A program made the translations under genes and the position numbers. Positions 11,201 to 22,200 of a DNA stretch of 64,000 bases are shown here, piece by piece (position 1 is the stretch's first letter; each line of letters starts with the position of its first letter). Source of the DNA: Toxoplasma gondii ME49 (Eukaryota; Apicomplexa; Conoidasida; Eucoccidiorida; Sarcocystidae); NCBI RefSeq assembly GCF_000006565.2, contig NC_031467.1, positions 434,001 to 498,000 of the forward strand. The letters run 5' to 3'. Under the pieces are notes generated by a model. That model ran no database searches, was not told the DNA's origin, and worked only from the letters and a program-made list of their open reading frames with translations.

Positions 11201-14019
11201 AGAACTTGGCACTCTGCTTGCATGCGAACTGGTCGGTGTCCTTGGTCAACGACCCATCCCGTGAGGCCTGGTCTGCCGTTTAAGCAAACGCTCGATTTTG
11301 ATGGCTTCATCAGTCGATAGGTCTGGTCCACGTACGCAATGAACGACGCAGGTGGAGGTTGACAAGGTCTGCTAGATGCACTGGCCGCCACTTGCAGATA
11401 ACGGCGCCACTAACGGACTTTGGAGAGCGCTGATGAGCGCCCAGGGGTGTGTTAGAGAATCGTCTGCATGTGCTCTATATGATGTACAGTTTATTCGAAA
11501 ATAGAAGACGAAGTTGATATTAAGCGCCAGGTAGCCCTCTGCACTTCAGTGCCAGAGTGTAATGAGTCTGTCGAAGACACCAGAGCCGGGATTTCATTTT
11601 CATGCCTAGGTGCACTTCGAGGCCGGTTGGGGTTGTCGGTTCTGTCTGCCGCCTCTAATGAAGCGTATTCCGTCTGATGTCGCTTCAGTGAAATGCTATT
11701 TTGTCCTCGCCTCTGTTTATCTCATGTTGTCTTTTCCTCGTGTATCATTATTACACGCCATGTTTTTCTTATAATGTCTATACGACGCTCCTTTTTCCTC
11801 CTTTGCCGTGACTCACGCTCTGTATCCCCTCTGCTGCGTATCTCCCTTCACGTTCCGTAGCTCTTTGTTGATCTCACGCCTGTTATCCGCCTTTTGTGTT
11901 CGCACCATGGTGTGTTTCCCGTTTTCACCTTTCTCCCACACCGTTGGTTCGTCTTTATTTATGTCACGCTATTTTCAGCATCATGGTGTTCGAGACTGAA
12001 GAACACGCAGTTCGTCGCGGAGCTCCGAAGATCTACGGAGAAGTCGCAGGATACGGAGCTTCTTGCGATGCTCATCACATAACGGCTCCTGCTCCTGATG
12101 GCTCTGGACTTTCCAGATGCCTAGAGAACGCCATAGCCGACGCGTAAGTTCTTAGATCTCGAGTTGAATGCAAATCGTTTTGTCTAATTTTTGCGTGTTT
12201 CTTTCGTAATTGTGTTCGTGGGCTTTTCGTAGAGATGTAGTGCTGAGGAACGTTCGTGCTGTGGATTCTTCTCGTTTCGATCCGGAGAAGCCTAGCGGCT
12301 GAGCCTCTGAGAATCCCAGCTTCACAAGAGTGCAAAAATAGCTGCAAGCGACCGGGTGTCTCGAATTTTGAGAGTCTTTTTTCGGATTTGTTGACGTCAC
12401 ACATATCCCAGGAAGTGCGAGTGTCAGTCTTCCCACGATCTGGATTGACGGGGAGCATTTCCCGTGGTGTTTTCTTGTGTTGACTCGTTTTGCAGGAACA
12501 TCGACAAACGGGACATTGGTTACATCAATGCGCATGGCACATCCACTCCAATGAACGACAGAATCGAGACGAAGGCATTCAAGAAAGTGTTTGGAGATGA
12601 GCAGGCGAGGCAGCTCTTGATCTCGTCGACCAAGGTGAGGTCTTCGCTGTTGGTCGACATCGCCCGACAACGATTCTGCGCGTAGAAAGGACTGTGTCAC
12701 TTTCCTAGTCCTCTGGAATGGCACCACCTCTAAGAATCAAGAAGGTCATACTGTATATTCAAATAATCACCGATCCACTGAATGCACTTTTCTTGTCATG
12801 ACTTGTTGACGAATTGTGTGTTGTCATGCATCTTCCGGCGGCTTGTCGTGGTATTGTTTCCCCTTTCCATGCTTCTCTCACGCTTTATTTCCCTACTTTC
12901 TCTCTCACGCTTTTTCCCGCAGAGTATGACAGGCCACTGCTTGGGTGCGACAGGGGGAATCGAGGCATGCGTTTCGGCGAAAGTTCTGGAAACAGGCATC
13001 GTGCCCCCCACCATCAACCAAGAAGAGACTGACCCCGAGTGCGATTTGAATTACGTACCCAATAAAGCGTACACATCGCCCACGCCCTTCGAGGTGAGGT
13101 TCCCCTAAGCACTCCCTTGTTGGTGAAAAAGATTCAGCTAAGAACGATCGTTCACCCTCAGATGTCACACGTGACCTGGATCAAGAACATCACAAGACAG
13201 TGTGTTCCCTATCTTCCAGTAGACCTTGTAGAAATGTATACAGCCGAACTGAAGTGTATTGCCCCCATGGTATTATGCAAGATTCAGCTAGAAACGATCA
13301 CCGATCGCTAACCATCAGATATCAAACGGCAGCTGGGATAAAAACGCACAGAGACTGTGTTTTTTGCAGTAGTAAGGGACGCCGAGTGTAACATGTCAAG
13401 TAACTTTTAAAGATTTCTAATCGAATGGCATTAGCGTTTTCATGTTGAGTCAACATTCTCTGGACTTGCATCCCCGATATGGACAAGCGCGCGCCCACCC
13501 CAGAGCTGGCAAAGCGTTTGTCACCTGCACCTGCTGATGGAAGTTGCCGGCCGGAGACAGCGGGAAACTCGGTTTCGGTAACCACAAGAAGTTCCCAAAT
13601 CCTCCGTGCGAAGCCGTCATGAAAAGCGTAAAGATCATAGCAACGGTTCTTACATCGGTCTACACTGTCACGGGACGATATTTAGAGAGAGTGAAAGAGT
13701 ACACGCTTCAGGTTTGATCGCTAATTGTAGCCTTTCTGAAGAACCAGGTGAAGGGGGAATTGATACTGCGTCGCAGGTAACGAGCAGGTTGACCAGAAGC
13801 CCAAGGTTGTTTATATCTTTTTCGATCAAATTTCAGTTTGCATCCCCAGGGAGCCTGAGTGTTCCGACATCGTGTTGCAGACAACCCCGTTCTACTGGTT
13901 ACTTTTGTGACGGTTGTGCTCTTGTGCTGTTTGATCAGGCTGTTCTTTCTGATACATTGGGCTTTGGAGGCCACAACGCAGCGCTGCTTTTGCGCCGATA
14001 CAGAAATCGTCCTCACTGA
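5262..14019 (+). CDS. fabF: FabF/KASII, 3-oxoacyl-[acyl-carrier-protein] synthase, apicoplast-targeted
   Basis: Condenses malonyl-ACP with growing acyl-ACP in type II fatty acid synthesis in the apicoplast. Ten exons fit in phase: 5262-5381, 5993-6394, 7289-7460, 8391-8519, 9899-10056, 10702-10994, 11979-12143, 12496-12634, 12923-13093 and 13939-14019, giving 609 residues. Exon 1 is a complete signal peptide (MNPALLDRR, then a hydrophobic run ending AHA). Exon 2 is a Ser/Arg-rich transit-like leader. The thiolase-fold enzyme starts near residue 183 (PRVVCTGLG). The catalytic triad is intact: Cys351 (SACATSGHA), His493 ([12 protein letters not shown]) and His531 (SMTGHCLGA). The glycine loop LGFGGHN lies near residue 590. 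The exon 2 acceptor at 5993 is the least certain junction; it was chosen because it keeps phase and avoids an upstream stop. The ATG at 5262 is the first that yields a signal peptide. Confidence 0.95.
7046..7083 (+). repeat. Dispersed intronic repeat, copy in fabF intron 2
   Basis: The segment begins ACACGGTGGC and ends GAACTTGGATCC, with 16 bases between. The same two blocks, inverted and with 15 bases between, occur at 10463-10499 in fabF intron 5. A third, direct copy of the GAACTTGGATCC(GGT) block is at 10285-10299. Matching order and spacing make a shared origin likely, though the copies have diverged. Confidence 0.55.
7852..7905 (+). repeat. Diverged dispersed repeat, copy in fabF intron 3
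   Basis: This stretch shares an ordered series of short blocks (CTGAA, TCAGTT/CCAGTT, CCAGATA, ACAAC, TTTA, GACTGC) with 17940-18005 in the region between bL27 and dihydroorotase. The order and spacing are kept through many substitutions, which suggests an old dispersed element. Confidence 0.4.
10285..10299 (+). repeat. Direct copy of the GAACTTGGATCCGGT block in fabF intron 5
   Basis: Fifteen bases identical to 7072-7086 in intron 2. It lies about 165 bases upstream of the inverted copy at 10463-10499, so two copies in opposite orientation sit in one intron. Confidence 0.5.
10463..10499 (-). repeat. Inverted copy of the dispersed intronic repeat in fabF intron 5
   Basis: Read on the minus strand it begins ACACGGTGGC and ends GAACTTGGATCC, matching 7046-7083 with the same block order and nearly the same spacing. 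Confidence 0.55.
12761..12777 (+). repeat. AAATAATCANCGATCCA block, copy in fabF intron 8
   Basis: Sixteen of 17 bases match 17885-17901 in the region between bL27 and dihydroorotase. With the pair 7852-7905 and 17940-18005 this is a second block shared between the fabF introns and that intergenic region. Confidence 0.4.
13129..13170 (+). repeat. Direct repeat in fabF intron 9, first copy
   Basis: AAGATTCAGCTA followed by an AACGATC block and CATCAGAT-like sequence is repeated at 13279-13322, about 150 bases downstream. The two copies are diverged. Confidence 0.5.
13279..13322 (+). repeat. Direct repeat in fabF intron 9, second copy
   Basis: Second copy of the element at 13129-13170, beginning CAAGATTCAGCTA and containing AAACGATCACCGATC. 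A related AATCACCGATCCA block also occurs at 12765-12777 in intron 8. Confidence 0.5.
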
Positions 14020-15672
14020 CTGTGTGAATGTATACTGTTTGGAATGCATGTGACTCGAAGCATACGCTGAGGTTCTGGACATCGCTCTAATGGGAACCTT
14101 TTTGCCTTCCGCGCTTCCGTCGTTGCTGGTGCCCACGGTTGCCGTGTTAGTGGAAAGCTGCGCCGTTCCGTCATGGCACTCCGAATCATGGAAAATGTCT
14201 AAACAAAAGGCTCAAAGTGTGAGCAACTGAATCTGACATAACCAGGAATGAGCTCATAAATGAACAGAAAACGCCGCTGTGTGTGCAGAAGGGACGTACC
14301 CCGGGTTGACAAAGCACCGCACTACTTCCTAGTCGGCCGAGCTTCTTAGTCGATGAAATGGTAGTATGCAACAAAGCATTTACTATTTTAGACAACGTCG
14401 ACAAGAAAGCGAACAAACAGCTTGATGCAGATGGGAGGAAGCACCACTGTATGGCGTTTCACGATACAGGTGTTCTGGTGGGGATCTGTACAGAGGATAT
14501 GGTACCTTTGTTGTAACCAATCTATATTGGGGGTGTGGAAGTCGTTTTCGCAACAACTAACGCGATCCTGTATCTCCTTATATACTACGGCTGCTGGCAG
14601 GTTTACCTGCAGAAGTTTTGATGTTCTTGCGGTTAGTAGAATCCTTAGTTTTATTAACTTCCTCGCCCGCTCAACTTCGGTTGCTGTGCTACTCGTAGGG
14701 GATGTGAAAATCGGGCTCAAAGTTCCTACATGTGGGCGATAAACTCGGACTTCAGAACCTTCTTATCAGATGGGAATAGGTCGTATTCCTGCCTTCCTAC
14801 AGTAGAGATAGGGGTGTTTTTCTGCCCCCGCCAGTGCTGCGGCAGTGTATACCGACAAGAGAGTTCAGTGGACATCTCGGTCGAAACAGGCAGCTAGTTG
14901 CGGGCAGCGTACCTCAAGATCACTCATCAGGAAAACGATTCTTCAGGTCTCCCCCTGTATGCGGCAAGCAGGCAGTTCTCAATCGACAGATTCGAAAAAC
15001 CACCCCGTGTAACTAGTTGGAAACTGATGGAATAATACCAAGTGTAATTCTACTGCATATCGGATGTTTGGATCGCACGCGTATTGTTCTTCCGCACGAT
15101 TCACTCACACTCGTGTGCCTGTATGCTGTGATTTTGACTGGCAAGGTGAAGTTGCTGGCGCTGTATACGCTGCGTGTCCCTGTTGTAGTGCAAAAATTAC
15201 TACTGCATCCAATGCTCCCGAAACACTGTGGGACCTCGCTTAGTCCATTCTCTTCGCTTCAAGCAAAGGTGCGTGATCACGCGCAGCCACTGGGCTGCTA
15301 AAGAGGATTTGTTGTATCGTATCAGAATAGAACGAGACATTTTTTAAAAGTTCAGAGAATTAGAAAGTATCAGATACGGGGAGAAGCAGGTGTCCTTGTG
15401 TCACCGTGAATCTACATAGCTCACGAACACTCGTACAACACATGAAACGCCTTGCCGTGTGGCCTTCATGGGCAATTTGCCTAAAGGCGTCTCCAGATCT
15501 CTCCCTTACCATGCAGGCAAGTGAACATTTACTGAGCAGTAGAAGGCACCTGAAAGCAGTCTCCCTGCTTTCGAACAAATGAGCTGAGGCTCAGCGGCGA
15601 AACTTTGGGTCACAAAGAACGTCTTGTGAAAACCAAAAACTGCAGACGGCCTTCAGCAACTCAGGTCGCTGC
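14020..15672. other. Convergent 3' region between fabF and bL27, no gene seen
   Basis: Holds the 3' ends of two converging genes. Several frames of 60-140 codons are open on either strand, but none has a recognisable motif or convincing splice signals. I see no structural RNA. Confidence 0.5.
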
Positions 15673-17737
15673 TCAGACGTGGGTAGCTCCAAGCAGGAGC
15701 CCTTTATCGAGTGCATTCACTCCCCGATTCTCGCTTTCAACAGAGTCGGCCAACAACCCCTCAGTGCCGTCCGCGGCAGCGCGTCGTTGTCCCTGCATCG
15801 ATTCGTGGACCGAGAATTCGCTAAAGTCGGAACCCTGCTCATCGATGCGTACGCGCTCCTCTTCTAAGGATGGTACAGCAGGGCTGAAGGTGTGGCCGTT
15901 GACCCACGAAGAAGCCAGGGTTCGCAGAAGCACGAGCTCCTGCCGCTTTTGGTGGCCACGCGACTCTTCCATGCTGTCAAGGACAGAAACTAAGAAGCCT
16001 GCATGTACGCGTCTCCGGTGTCTTTTCAGCCAACGACGCTTTCTGAAGTGATACTCAAATTTGTACACGGGCAGGAAGTCGACATACCCGCTCCGGACGG
16101 CCGTCAGGGAGTCATCGCGACATAAACGCACACCTGGGCAATGAAGAAAGCAAGAAAGGGCGAATGTGTGCTCCCCTGAGTCGCTTGAGGGAAAGTTCCA
16201 ACGAAATCTTGACTGTTCAATCGTGTACCCATCTAAAACGGTCAAGTGCTTGTTCAAGCTGTATAGCCTGTTCTCGTGGATTGTCAACGGGAAGCATAAG
16301 TGCATACACATATGAGCAGCTGTGCAGAGTATCTCGCTACGTGTGTGTTGTGCCCACAGAAACAAGTTGTCTTGTGAAAGAAACGGCAGAAACAGAGGGG
16401 TTACTTGGCAGCTGCGTCATTCGATATTCATCTAGGTTCACTACCTGCTATTAGACCAGTTAATACCCCACCGTGAACTCAGTGAGTCACGATTCGAAGT
16501 GTAGCGAATAAAGACATACCATCGCCTGCTTTGTATCGCGTGCCGCGCTGCCGCACGAGGATGTGCCCTGGTAAGACGAATTCGCCGCCGAACTTCTTTA
16601 CGCCTGGAGACAAAACAACACCAGACAAACCATAAAATATTGATTTCTTTTCGCCGCTATTTCCCTCTCGTAATGCTTGTCAAGTTCCTTATATCCAGTC
16701 TGTCAGTGGTTGCCCCGTCTGTCCTTTTGGCGGCCGCCGCACGAACGCAGCGGGCGTTGATACAAATGACAAAAGACCCCTATACACGGTGGAAGCCACT
16801 AACCACAGCGGGAAAACAACGGTGGTCCACAAATCAAGGACGAAGCAATTTTGAACCTTTGATGAATTCAGTGAATGCTTCTTTGACTTGCGTGAACGGA
16901 GCTACATATTAGGATATCTTTGCTTCTGTGGTGTTTAGTCACTTCACAAAACAACGTATCTACTGTGAAGTGCATACGTAATGGAGCGCGGATCTGTCAT
17001 CAACGGCAGACAGAAGCTATCAACACATACTGGAGTCTCGCGATTTAGAACTGGAGTTCCTCGTCGCATGCGCGACCAATGGACATCCTACCGAGGAACT
17101 TCGGTTGACTGTCGCGTCCATTCTTCGTGCTTCCGCCGCCTTTCTTCGTGGCCCAAAGAAAAGTGGTTCGAGCTCCCGGAGAAAGATCAGCGGTCTCCCG
17201 CGTGTAGCTCCACGCGTCGTTTCGTCCCAGTTTGTGTGGAGAAAACAGAAGACTGTGAGATCCACTCCGTCCTCGGTCCTGCGGGCCAAGGCCGTGGACA
17301 AACTTCGGGGAGGCAAGGCTTCGCGAACCGCAGTCCGACACTGAAGGAGAAGGGCAGGCTCTGCAAAGAGTCGGCCGCGTACCACCACACGGAGCAGTCG
17401 TCCTGGAGGGAATCCCGAAACGGGAAGCCGTCGGATACAGCCACGACAGGTTCAGTGGCCGCCGTTGTACTCCTTCAGAGCGCTCTCGCAACGACGCTGA
17501 TTTCAAAGGAAAGAGCGACGGCACGCTCATACGCTCCACGATCGTGTGACGAGATTCAGAACAAGCGAGCGAACCATGTTTGCGAGGCCCACAGAAGCCG
17601 AAGGCAAATTGCCTGCTGTGTTGTGCTGTGTCCGGCTGCCCAACGATAACGCTCGCGACACCCAGGCGGCTAACGGGGACAGAAACGCAGAGAAGGAAGC
17701 AGGCAGAGGCCACGAAGGCGAGGGAGCTGCGGCCCAT
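15673..17737 (-). CDS. Ribosomal protein bL27, apicoplast-targeted
   Basis: Component of the large subunit of the bacterial-type apicoplast ribosome, near the peptidyl-transferase centre. Three exons on the minus strand fit in phase: 17737-17092, 16603-16520 and 16133-15673, giving 396 residues. Residues 1 to about 25 form a signal peptide ([20 protein letters not shown]), followed by about 165 residues of Ser/Arg-rich transit-like leader. The bL27 core begins near residue 195 with [21 protein letters not shown], the family's glycine-rich N-terminal signature, and continues across the splice with [26 protein letters not shown]. It ends [15 protein letters not shown] near residue 260. About 130 further residues, rich in basic then acidic and Ser residues, form a C-terminal extension absent from bacterial bL27 (about 85 residues). 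The signal peptide argues for apicoplast rather than mitochondrion. Confidence 0.93.
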
Positions 17738-17884
17738 AGCGCGAGAAAAGATCGAGGAACCTCTGACGGACAGCGAAGCTGCCAGCGAGCATCGCGTTAC
17801 CCGGACACACGCACAAGCGCATAACGATCTTAGCTACACCAGGTACTGCAACTGTCACATTGTAAGTAGTTGATGTCTCGAAAC

Positions 17885-17901
17885 AAATAATCAACGATCC
17901 A
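17885..17901 (+). repeat. AAATAATCANCGATCCA block, intergenic copy
   Basis: Sixteen of 17 bases match the block at 12761-12777 in fabF intron 8. Confidence 0.4.
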
Positions 17902-17939
17902 GGACTCTATAAGGCAAGTCAAACAGAGACATTGTAGCA

Positions 17940-18005
17940 CGCAGGATACTGAACATGACTCCAGTTGCCAGATAGAGACAACAAGGTTCTTTACGACTGC
18001 TGTGT
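17940..18005 (+). repeat. Diverged dispersed repeat, intergenic copy
   Basis: Shares an ordered set of short blocks with 7852-7905 in fabF intron 3. It lies 40 bases downstream of another shared block at 17885-17901. Confidence 0.4.
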
Positions 18006-19119
18006 GGTATAGTCTGAGAACTGGAAAGACTGACAGAACTTGAACGAGAAACAGAAGGAAACGCAGCTTGACTCCAAATAGTTCTCAGGCTTCTGAGGGA
18101 AGGTCTAAACGTTTGTCCACCTCTCGTCAGAGAAGCGTACAGAATTGGGAGACTGTGCCAAAGTCCATTGTCTCTGGAATTGGGAGACAACGCCTGATGT
18201 GGATGGTTCCCGCTCGACAGCGCGGAGTATTGGCGCAACGCACAGCAGCAGTCTGCGTCAAATTCACATACGAGAGAAATGGGCGAGACAGGGTGCACGC
18301 GGGAGGAAAGAAACACGGACTGTGAACTTAATTCCGCCGATAAGAGAGCCACATCGTTTCTGGACAACCCTCCGGGACAACCGTCTCAGAGCTGTTCACA
18401 GGGCAGCGAGAAGCCATGAAGCTAGCTTCTTGTCAGCACACTTTTGTGTTTATCACAACTTGTCTCGGACTCTTCCTCTGTGGTCCTCAATTCATATTCC
18501 CATCCGGGCTCTCTTATACAAGACATATCGAGTGCCGATCTCAGAGCGCAGCGCATGTCGTCACAGTCGCATGCTGTTGTCACCAGGTATCTTTGCGCAG
18601 TGTTAACCACGAAAAATGGGAAAGAGTAGTTGTAAAAGCAGCTTCAATCGTTCTGAGAAGTGAATTTTCGTGTTTGGTTCGTCTTGAGAACCTGCGCAGG
18701 AGTGTAGTAGCCTTCAACAAGCTGCGGCCGGGCATTCTCGCGCATGCAACCCTATGTAAAGAACCAGCAGTGCTTTCCGCATACATACCGCGATCACTGG
18801 CCATCTACGCAATTGTTTCTTTGAGTTATTGCGTCCGCCTTTCGCCGTGGCGGTTTGTTAATGACTTGCGATCCCCATCTAGCAATTGGTGGTCATGCCT
18901 GGATAGCAACTGTCTTGCAAATTGTTGACCACTGCTCGTCGTGTGCCGTCGTTACAACAAACGTTGCTGCACGTGGGTTGGATTATCACACCAGCCCAGC
19001 CTCAATGGTCCGTCTGCATAACCTTCACAGAAGGAATATCAGACATTTCAACACTTGTGCTTCGCCGCTAGCGAAGGAGCCTGCAACGAAAACTCGGTGG
19101 CATAGTGAACGGGTTTCCT

Positions 19120-19132
19120 TACGTACGTACGT
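19120..19132. repeat. Short (TACG)n run
   Basis: TACGTACGTACGT, three units of a self-complementary tetramer, upstream of the dihydroorotase start codon. Confidence 0.8.
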
Positions 19133-19212
19133 TTCGGTTTGGAGTCTAGTCGGCGCTTTCCGTCACCGGGACGAGAACCGGGATCAGAGCAGAGCACGAC
19201 TCCACGAAAAAG

Positions 19213-22200
19213 ATGGCAATGACTGGTGAAGAAAAGGGGGGGAATGGGGCAAGCAACTCTTGCTGCGGCCAGGCAAGAGCAAAACCTCTGGTCATGCCGC
19301 TTATAAGCGACATGCATACGCACCTCAGACAAGATGAAATGGCAGAGTTCGTCACCCCAATGATCAAAAAGGGAGGGTGGTAAGTTGACCGCAGTATGTT
19401 TCATTCCACCTGGTAGAAGCTAATGCTCCACAAACGTAAGGCGCGAGTCAATTTACGTTTTGGTGAGATAGGTATCGATGGGGCAGGGCAGCGGACCGTA
19501 GAAGGCATTCCAGTTTCTTTCCGAGGGAAACAAAGTAGTTTCCCTGGCTCGTTAGCCGCAGCCTCAAAATTCCCCTGTGAACTCATACACAATCATTTGC
19601 TGTGAAGAAGCTACGTGTTTCTCTGCTTCGATCTCCTTCGCGTTCTCTTACTGCTTGTGCCTCAGCCGGTGTGTCCTGGTCATGCCCAACACCATTCCTC
19701 CCGTCACCACATGTGCTCAAGCCGCTGCATACAGAGAGCGCCTCGTCAGGATAGTGAGTTTCCCCGGGTGTTGAGCCTCAGTTGGTAGTTGCCTAGACGA
19801 AAGCAGTACTGAGGTGGTAGGTGAAGGATGAGATCGCCCACGGTCGTTCTCGTCACGCGAGGGGGGGGTTATGTGTAAGTCGCCTGCGTGAATGAGGAGC
19901 TGGTATTCCTGAACCACTGGAATGTTTTTTCGGTCAATTTCCCTGCAATCGTTGTGTGGTTTTGAAGTGGTATGATTCGCATGAGGAGGCACAAAGGAGC
20001 TAATGCTGCTCTTCACAGAGGATTTTTGCGCCGGACTACGACGGGGGCAAGGCTCGTTCCTCTAAGCTGTCAACGCAACCGCTCGAGCTTCTCACATTAG
20101 ACGACAGTCGTGGAAGTGGCCGCCAATTCATGTGCTTGACCACAGTCTGGAAAAGAATTTCGGTCTCTTTTGAGAAATCGTCCCTGGTCGTCTCGTGTCC
20201 TAATTTTCCAGGACCCCAACGTGGACTATATGATGACGCTGTTTCTCTCTCCGGAAGTGTCGGCCGATGACTTGCGGCAGAATGCCAAGATGTGCCATGT
20301 CACCGGAGTAAGGCAAATGAAGGTAGTGTGCTAGTCTACTGCCCGTGTGCTCAGGCGACAAGAAATACGTGACACACCCGCCGGCAACGACGATGAGGTT
20401 TTCTTTGGTGCATGCACGGGAGTTGGCAAGTCCTACGAAGCAAGTGCACTGTATCGCTTGTGTTCTTTGCGTCTTCCAAGATATATAAGTTCGCTTCCTC
20501 TGCAGGGGCAGGCCAGGCAGAAATTTCGCTTCACTGAGGCGCGATGTGCTTGCTTTGTCCTACATGAATCCTCGCAGATCAAGAGCTACCCGAAAGGAGT
20601 GACGACAAACTCTGACCAGGGCGTCGAGGTACGAAAACAAGCTCACGACAATCTGAGAGTTACTTATTTTCTCCAGACAGTCAACTGAACTGTCGGTGCA
20701 CGCTTTCTACCCGAAGCTTAGCCGAAGGCATCCAAGGGCCTCCTGGGATCCCCGGTGGCCGTGGCGGCCAGCGTGGCCTCGCTACTCTGACTTATACTCA
20801 TACACTATCGTTGAGCAGCTCCACAGTCGTCGTCTCCATGGCAGTGTTGTTCGGTCGCATGCTTCAGCATCACTCACGCATCAGGATTGGGATTGCCTCC
20901 GATGAGAATAATGCTTCCTGTGTCTACAAGCGAGGCGCGGCTTCCGTTGCTGTGCTGGTTTTTTCTGAACAGAGCTACGAACAGTATTACGGAATCTTCG
21001 AGGCAATGCAGGAGCTTGGACTAACGCTTCATTTGCACGGGGAAGTGCCTGGAGTTGCTCCTCTGGATGCAGAGGAGGCTTTCATTCCCTTTTTCGAGCA
21101 GGTACGCTGGTCTCGACGGCTATGCGATACATCCGTGAAAGGGAGAAACAAGCGGATTCATCGAAGCAGCATGGCACTGAGTGCTGGGGCCTGATTTATG
21201 CAACGCTGCCCTCGTAGCATCGACACGCGGCCAGCGAGTCGGGTGCCGGGATTTAAGAACAAACCACGCTCGCCCGGATTTTGTGGAGCATTTGACTTAC
21301 TGTCTCGATCACTAGTGGTCTAACCTTTGTGTTCGTATAGATCCATTCAAGATTTCCTAGTCTAAAAATCGTCCTTGAGCATGTCTCCACCGCTGCGGCG
21401 ATCCAAGCGGTCAAGCGCATGCCTGCGAACGTGGCGGCAACCATCACGCCCCACCACCTAATGGTAAGACTCAGAATGGCTTCAGAGAGGAGGCTCCGTC
21501 AGATGGACTCTTGAACCGTGCGGATACGTCTGGCGTCCGTCTTACGTTTTCAGCTGCCGACATTTGTGGTCCACCAGGGGTCCCTTCCGAAGTGTATGAA
21601 CTGTCAGTCTTCGGGTGTCTTGATTTCTTGTGGGCTGCTCTGAACGAGGGACTGGTCTTTCACATCAGGCGCTGGGGCGTCGCTCTGATCCCTTCAATGC
21701 TTAGTACAAATGTATTCAACAGATCCTGTGCGGAAGACAGGAACGTTGCAAACGATGTAAAGCTTATCTTGATGTTTTCTGCTGGTTGTTTGTTTTAGCT
21801 GACGGTTGATGACGTCGTGAAGCCGGACGCGATCAAAAGGGCAATGGAGACTGCAGCACACAGAGGACTCTGCTGTGCAGAGGCAGTCGAGAAGCCCCAC
21901 AACTTCTGCAAGCCGTTGGCGAAGACCAAGAGAGACCGTGACGCACTCCGACAGGTGGGCAAAGCTACTCTATGTGGGATTGTTAACGCATGTTCCGGCG
22001 TTGACTGTAAGTTCAAAATCATCTCAGGGTTTCGACTTCTTACTTGCAGTGACCTGTATACAATAGTTGCAGTTATCCCGTGAGCTTGCAGATATAGTTT
22101 GTAAGCGTCTTGTGCATTCCCTATCGTTTAACATCTACGATGGAAAGAGTCATCGCGACTTTAGATCGATTGGTACAGAATATCAAGCCTAGTACCAATT

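Larger units (their letters stand above)
17738..19212. other. Divergent promoter region between bL27 and dihydroorotase, with dispersed repeat copies
   Basis: Should contain the promoters and 5' leaders of both genes. Two blocks are shared with fabF introns: 17885-17901 with 12761-12777, and 17940-18005 with 7852-7905. A short TACG run lies at 19120-19132, about 85 bases before the dihydroorotase start. No convincing coding frame was found. Confidence 0.5.
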
